In this document: positions 59,803-64,000 of the stretch, piece after piece
Layout of the letters: the number at the start of each line of letters is the position of its first letter
Numbering within the stretch: position 1 is the first letter of the stretch
Assembly: GCA_030063045.1 (NCBI GenBank)
Contig: JAQSEB010000045.1
Location: 1,488,001 to 1,552,000 of the forward strand
Source of the DNA: Pratylenchus scribneri
Lineage: Eukaryota > Nematoda > Chromadorea > Rhabditida > Pratylenchidae
Direction of reading: 5' to 3'
Length of the DNA stretch: 64,000 bases
Notes under the pieces: model-generated
Databases searched by the model: none
The model's input: the letters and a program-made list of their open reading frames with translations, nothing else
Told to the model about the DNA's origin: nothing
Program-made: the position numbers and the translations under genes

Positions 59803-61103
59803 CTTCCACTATCAAATCTAAAAGAGTATGCAAATTCCGAATCCAATTTTTATAGGACTTGGAAAGCAAGTTCCTCCTTAAATTATTACTTTTTAACGCC
59901 GATTGAGTACATCCATTTGATTTTTGCCTGTAGCTCAATGAATTGATAACTGATCCCAGAAAATTTACATACAGGGGTATATACCATTTTGGAAGCCCTA
60001 AGTATCTTCTATAATTTTATTTATAAAATATTTAAAAATCCAGCTTTAAAAAATTACCTCTGCTTTGAATGAAAATAAACCCCACATTTTTGAGTAAAAG
60101 CCACGATTATTTTGCAATTTGCCAAATTTTAAAAAATGGGAAATGTTATTTTTTTAAAAAATTTTAAGGACTTTCAAATGGAATTTCGCCTCTTTTTGGG
60201 TTTTTGCCAAAAGAAAGATCCATTTATTCAATGCGCGATGATTCTTCAAAATTCCAATTCAACCTTTTCCCTCAAAATTGTTGTGTCCACTGTCCACTTC
60301 CAGTGTCGCGCTGCCATCGATTCCCCCCCTTTCCCAGCTACACCCCTTTCCGTGTCCATTTCTACTACTATTGCCCACTTGAAACTCCAAGGACCAACAA
60401 AGGCTTTCCAAAAAAGAAGGGAGACGGGGCGAAGATGCGCGCGCGCGAAAATTGAGCCCCCAAAGCAAAAGGAGGAAAATGGATAGTCGCGCAGAGATTG
60501 ATGGGGAGAATTGAGGGTCCATATTTAAGCATAGGAGCAGCAGATGGTGGACAATTGCTCTCTGAGGGAGGAAATGCAAAAATTGCGGCTGCTTGAAGAG
60601 GATGAACATTGATGAGGTGGAGGGACATTTTTGGGTTGAATCCCTCCCCCCCCCCCCACGGGGACAGGGAAGGGATACCCCAAATATATTCAATTAAAAA
60701 ATGATATTCTCATTTATTTTTATTAATTTTTAAGAAAAAATTTTTATAAATTTATAAAATTTAGTATAAAATCCTCTATTTCACCCCTGCCAAAAAATTT
60801 CCCATGATGAAAATTTTTAGACTTTTTTTTAATCAAATTTTTTAAAGTCACCCATTAAAAATTAAAATCACAGACGGCACCCCTGCATATCAAAAAAATT
60901 TTCCCACCCCATTACCTGAATTAAGAAAAATTATCTCTTTAGAGCATTAGATATACCTTTAAAATTATGCCTTGAATTTTTATTTTTTAAAACGAATAAA
61001 GTTTTTATTTTAATTTTTTTAAATTTTATTACATTCACCTATTTTCATCCTTAAACCCCGAAAATTAAAATCCTCAGAAATTAGTCCCTGAATTCATCCA
61101 CAG
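59803..61103. other. Intergenic region
   Basis: No gene is supported. Two overlapping minus-strand frames at 59800-60000 look somewhat protein-like in different frames and may be gene remnants. The more GC-rich part (60240-60680) has only unsupported frames and ends in a run of 12 C (60646-60657). Confidence 0.4.
59930..60070 (+). repeat. Dispersed repeat copy
   Basis: CTGTAGCTCAATGAATTGATA followed by TTTTGGAAGCCCTAAGTATC and TATAATTTTATTTATAAAAT matches the layout of 62800-62930 and, less well, 4606-4740 and 45130-45240. Confidence 0.4.
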
Positions 61104-61118
61104 GGCTCCAATCCTTAA

Positions 61119-61126
61119 GTGGACAT
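61119..61126. repeat. Target-site duplication GTGGACAT (left)
   Basis: Identical to 61623-61630, on the other side of the element. Confidence 0.9.
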
Positions 61127-61622
61127 CAGTGTTGAGCACTCGTACTCGTACTCGTACTCGTACCTCGTACTCGTACTCGTACTCGTACTACGAAATACGA
61201 GTACGAGTACGAGCGATTTGAAATGGCCAGTACGAGGTACGAGTACGAATACGAGCCGATTTTTCCTCGTACTTAGTCGTACCAAAAAGTACGATAAAAA
61301 TACGATATAAAGTCAAAATTTTAGAAGAAAATTGAACTTTTTAGTAAAAAATTTGTAAAAATTTGTTCCATATCTATGCAATTCAACAAAAAATGTCTCT
61401 AATTTGACAAAAATATATCTATTTTTGATTAAAAAATAAAAATTTATTTTAAAAAGTCGTAATTTTTAATTTCAAGTAAGTACGAGAAAGTACGAGGTAC
61501 GAGTACGAGATACGAGGCCCAAAATGGGTGGTACGAAAGTACGAGTACGAGTACGAGCCATCCGAAAAGAGCAGTACGAGTACGAGTACGAGTACGAGCA
61601 AATTTTGAAATGCTCAACACTG
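61127..61622 (+). mobile_element. hAT-like non-autonomous element with TCGTAC arrays
   Basis: The 496-bp element has perfect 12-bp inverted ends CAGTGTTGAGCA / TGCTCAACACTG and an exact 8-bp target duplication GTGGACAT. Just inside each end lie tandem CTCGTA/TACGAG hexamers (61139-61280 and 61475-61600), arranged as inverted arrays. The interior is AT-rich with no transposase. CAG...CTG ends and an 8-bp duplication are the hAT signature. The short frames (for example 61119-61310 with SYSYSY) are products of the hexamer array. Confidence 0.9.
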
Positions 61623-61630
61623 GTGGACAT
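61623..61630. repeat. Target-site duplication GTGGACAT (right)
   Basis: Matches 61119-61126. Confidence 0.9.
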
Positions 61631-62027
61631 GAGATACCTCACTTTGAGTGCAAAGAAGAAGCTGCTGAAGATGACCACCAAAACTACCTCATCCTTCCTA
61701 GGGCGAACAATTGAAGAATGGGGCGCAAAAAGGACGAGGGATGTTGGGGGCAAAATTACTCAACCCACCGCCGCATCTCCTCCTGAAAATATCCATTCGT
61801 GCGCATTCTTTTAAATCCCATCTCTTCAGCTTCCAACCTCTGCAATTTTCCACAAATTGTTTGAGAATAAGCAGCTGGCAGGTGCCAGCCGGCGCATTTC
61901 CTCTGATGGCGCGCACTATTCAATCCATTTTGGATTGAAAGAAATTTTAAAATTAGAGGCACGCGGAATTATTAAAAGCGAACAATACTCGATGAAGGCG
62001 GAATTAATTCAACTCACATTCATTTAG
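61631..62027 (+). CDS. 3' end of an unrecognised gene (last exon 61830-62027)
   Basis: After the acceptor TCTCTTCAG at 61829 the plus strand reads LPTSAIFHKLFENKQ, GAHYSIHFGLKEILKLEARG, IIKSEQYSMKAELIQ and a stop at 62025-62027. Codon use and composition look like a real, soluble helical protein. AATAAA at 62153 fits a 3' end. A preceding exon may end at 61742 (GAT|GTTGGG), which would give an 87-bp intron in phase 0 and the peptide RTIEEWGAKRTRD; in another frame the same DNA also looks protein-like, so this part is uncertain. The hAT-like element lies directly upstream and may have split an earlier exon. Family not recognised. Confidence 0.5.
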
Positions 62028-62152
62028 AGGAAATGATTTTTCGATACAAGTTCCCATTTTTTATTCAATTTTTTTTCTCCATTTTGATTATTACTTACTT
62101 ATATTTTTGAGACTGAACACCCAACAGAATTTTCTAAATAATTCTTCAAGTG

Positions 62153-62158
62153 AATAAA
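62153..62158 (+). promoter_or_regulatory. Polyadenylation signal AATAAA
   Basis: 126 bases after the stop codon at 62025-62027. Confidence 0.45.
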
Positions 62159-62799
62159 GCATATTTTAAATTATTTTATAACTCTGTTTTAGATGAATCG
62201 ATTAGAGAAAAATTTATTGTATTTAGCAGAAAATGCAAAATTTTATGACAAAAAAATTTTAAAATTGTCCAAAATGGGAGCTCATTATTGGGTGTAATTT
62301 TTGTCATTTCATTATATTTGATTAAACATTTTGGTACCAATATTTTCTACCGAATAGCTTACTTAACCCAATGGTTTCAAAATTTTATTAATATTTTAAT
62401 TAATTGCCTAGATATCGAAAAATGCGCAAAATTTGATGAACTAAAAAATAAAATTTAACAAGAAATCTTTAAAATTTAATTAACCCTTTTGCATCGTTAA
62501 CATAAAAGTAAGTTCATAAATGCAAATTTTGACCCAATTCCCTCAATCGAATTCTGCTTCGATTTTATTCCAAACCCTCACAAACATCGCGCTTTAATAT
62601 TTATACCAAATGAAAACTTTTTGTTTGGCCATCGGATTTGGTCAGGTCGCGGTTTATTCTGCTCTTTCCCTTAAAAAGCCAACTTCGTTTATTCCAGCCA
62701 CACCTATGTCTTTAACAAAATCGCCAAACCTTCCATCATAGTGTTTAGTCACCATTCATCCAAAATCTGAACAGCAAACCTGAGCCATTCTTTAGGCTA

Positions 62800-62930
62800 T
62801 AGCTCAACAAGAAAGAAACCAATTCAAATAAGCGATATAATATTTGAAGCTCTAAAATCCTCTAAAAATTGCCTTTTCTATAAAATTTAAAATAATTTTT
62901 TCGAATTTATTAGAATCAAAGCCATACAAT
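62800..62930 (+). repeat. Dispersed repeat copy
   Basis: GGCTATAGCTCAACAAGAAAG, then TTTGAAGCTCTAAAATCCTCTA and TTTTCTATAAAATTTAAAATAA follow the same layout as 59930-60070. Confidence 0.4.
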
Positions 62931-63174
62931 TTTTTAAAGTAATAAAATTTAGATATGACAAAGTGTAGTGGAAACTTTGGGCTTAAAAATGGTTTATAAC
63001 TTACTCAAATTGGTTGATTCATTGTTGAGTTATTATTATTATGGCGAAAAGAACGGTATCCATTGACTGTACTCCCTCCATTTTTCCCATTTAACCTACA
63101 GCAAAAATCATTCTTCTTCGATTTTCTTCTCTATTTGAAATCTTTCTAATAATTCCAAAAATAAATTATGTAGA

Positions 63175-63875
63175 ATGAATTGTAAATTATCCATTCCGAT
63201 TATGAATGAATTAAATGACGACAAAAATCCTCTTCTCGATTCTAATAATGAATTGCCAATTTTGAGTCCGATTCGGGTGGAATGCCAAAATGTGGATGGG
63301 GGTAAAATTCAGTGAAAAATACAACTTAATAATTAATAATGAAAAATTTTACAATTTAGTTTAAAAATTAATAAATTTTTATCCAAATTAAAGATTGCGT
63401 CGTTGAATTGAGCGGAAATCGTCGAGTGGGCATTCAAAGACTTCAGGAGCTTTTGCTCACACGATTTTGCTTCATTTCCGGTTTGTATTATTAAATATCT
63501 TACCCATTAATATTAGATTTTATATTCAATGAAAATTCATATTTAGCGAATTTAAAATTAAATTTTTATTTCATAATTTTGCCATGGGGATGGAAACGAT
63601 CTAGCGTCGATGGCGATAGAGCCATATTTATTTTTTTTATATTTTTATTAGGCATAAAAACAGCTTCAAAATGTTATGTAAAATTTTATTTTGATTTTTA
63701 AACCTAAATTTAATCAAATACCGTTGATTCTAAAATTTATTTTTTTGGCAATTTTTTTCTTCAGCTCGATAAATATTCAAACATTGGCTACAAATTTTTT
63801 ATGAATTGGAAAAAAACATGTCTTGAATGTGAATTAAACATAATATTCAAGCAATATTTTGCATACCATAAATAA
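63175..63875 (+). CDS. Unrecognised four-exon gene, about 116 aa
   Basis: Exons 63175-63301, 63394-63480, 63652-63677 and 63765-63875 have GT...AG introns (92, 171 and 87 bp) with matching phases; total 351 bases. The protein starts MNCKLSIPIMNELNDDKNP, continues with PILSPIRVECQNVDG, DCVVELSGNRRVGIQRLQE, LLLTRFCFISG and ends with LDKYSNIGYKFFMNWKKTC... and a stop at 63873. The first two exons are convincing by composition and splice sites. The 26-bp third exon and the fourth are less certain, and the gene may run past the window with other exons. No signal peptide or known domain seen. Confidence 0.45.
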
Positions 63876-64000
63876 ATTTAGATTGAATTTTTATAAAAAA
63901 GAATTAAATTTTTTGTGAACATTAAAAAAATCAAAAAAAGCCTATTCGAAAAAAAATTTATAATAAATTAAAAATAAAATAATTCCAAATTTTCTAGCAA
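63876..64000. other. AT-rich end of window
   Basis: Nothing recognisable; may be intron or 3' UTR of the preceding gene. Confidence 0.4.

Larger units (their letters stand above)
62028..63174. other. Intergenic region, no gene seen
   Basis: AT-rich sequence between two plus-strand genes; contains one dispersed repeat copy (62800-62930) and possibly the promoter of the gene starting at 63175. Confidence 0.4.

Noticed and set aside
59729..59998. Minus-strand peptides next to the 3' LTR in two frames
   Set aside because: Both look partly protein-like but cannot both be coding, and both end quickly; no decision possible from sequence.
60136..60693. Frames on both strands in a GC-richer block, with a 12-C run
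   Set aside because: They overlap one another, no splice partners, low-complexity composition; the C run may hide assembly errors.
61119..61310. Frame encoding SYSYSY and similar repeats
   Set aside because: Translation of the hexamer arrays of the hAT-like element.

Overview
The window looks like nuclear DNA of a nematode, most likely a plant parasite of the Meloidogyne type; this is inference. The reasons are the very AT-rich base composition, short phase-consistent introns (42 to about 90 bp) with TTTCAG-like acceptors, a nematode-style UDP-glycosyltransferase, a three-finger (Ly6/ET-like) exon, Ty3/Gypsy-type LTR elements, and satellites with a unit near 170 bp. No bacterial-type feature was seen.

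Layout. 333-3170: a short LTR element that encodes only a Gag-like protein. 3999-6112 (minus): the C-terminal two thirds of a UDP-glycosyltransferase in six exons, whose 5' part is missing next to a satellite. 6689-36695: about 30 kb of tandem satellite with three related subfamilies, A (170 bp, with an 81-bp deletion derivative), B (170/171 bp, some units still readable as a 57-codon repeat) and C (about 170 bp). 36696-37206: a separate 180-bp repeat, almost three copies. 37207-44810: mostly non-coding, with one Ly6-like terminal exon, a dispersed repeat in three copies, and a foldback element split by an hAT-like element. 44811-48251: a five-exon gene of unknown function. 49115-59797: a full-length LTR retroelement with identical 326-bp LTRs and a perfect 5-bp target duplication. 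61127-61622: a second hAT-like element with an 8-bp duplication. 61830-62027 and 63175-63875: exons of two unrecognised genes.

The most unusual object is the 10.7-kb retroelement. One uninterrupted frame runs Gag, then an envelope-like glycoprotein (signal peptide, basic cleavage site, Thr-rich stalk, membrane anchor), then protease, reverse transcriptase, RNase H and integrase. The envelope thus lies between gag and pol instead of after pol. Its 2.4-kb leader carries two genes on the opposite strand, both with introns that keep the frame: a 176-residue type I membrane protein and a 107-residue coiled-coil protein. They lie inside the LTR pair and the target duplication, so they were mobilised with the element. 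I know of no described element with this arrangement, but I could not search for one.
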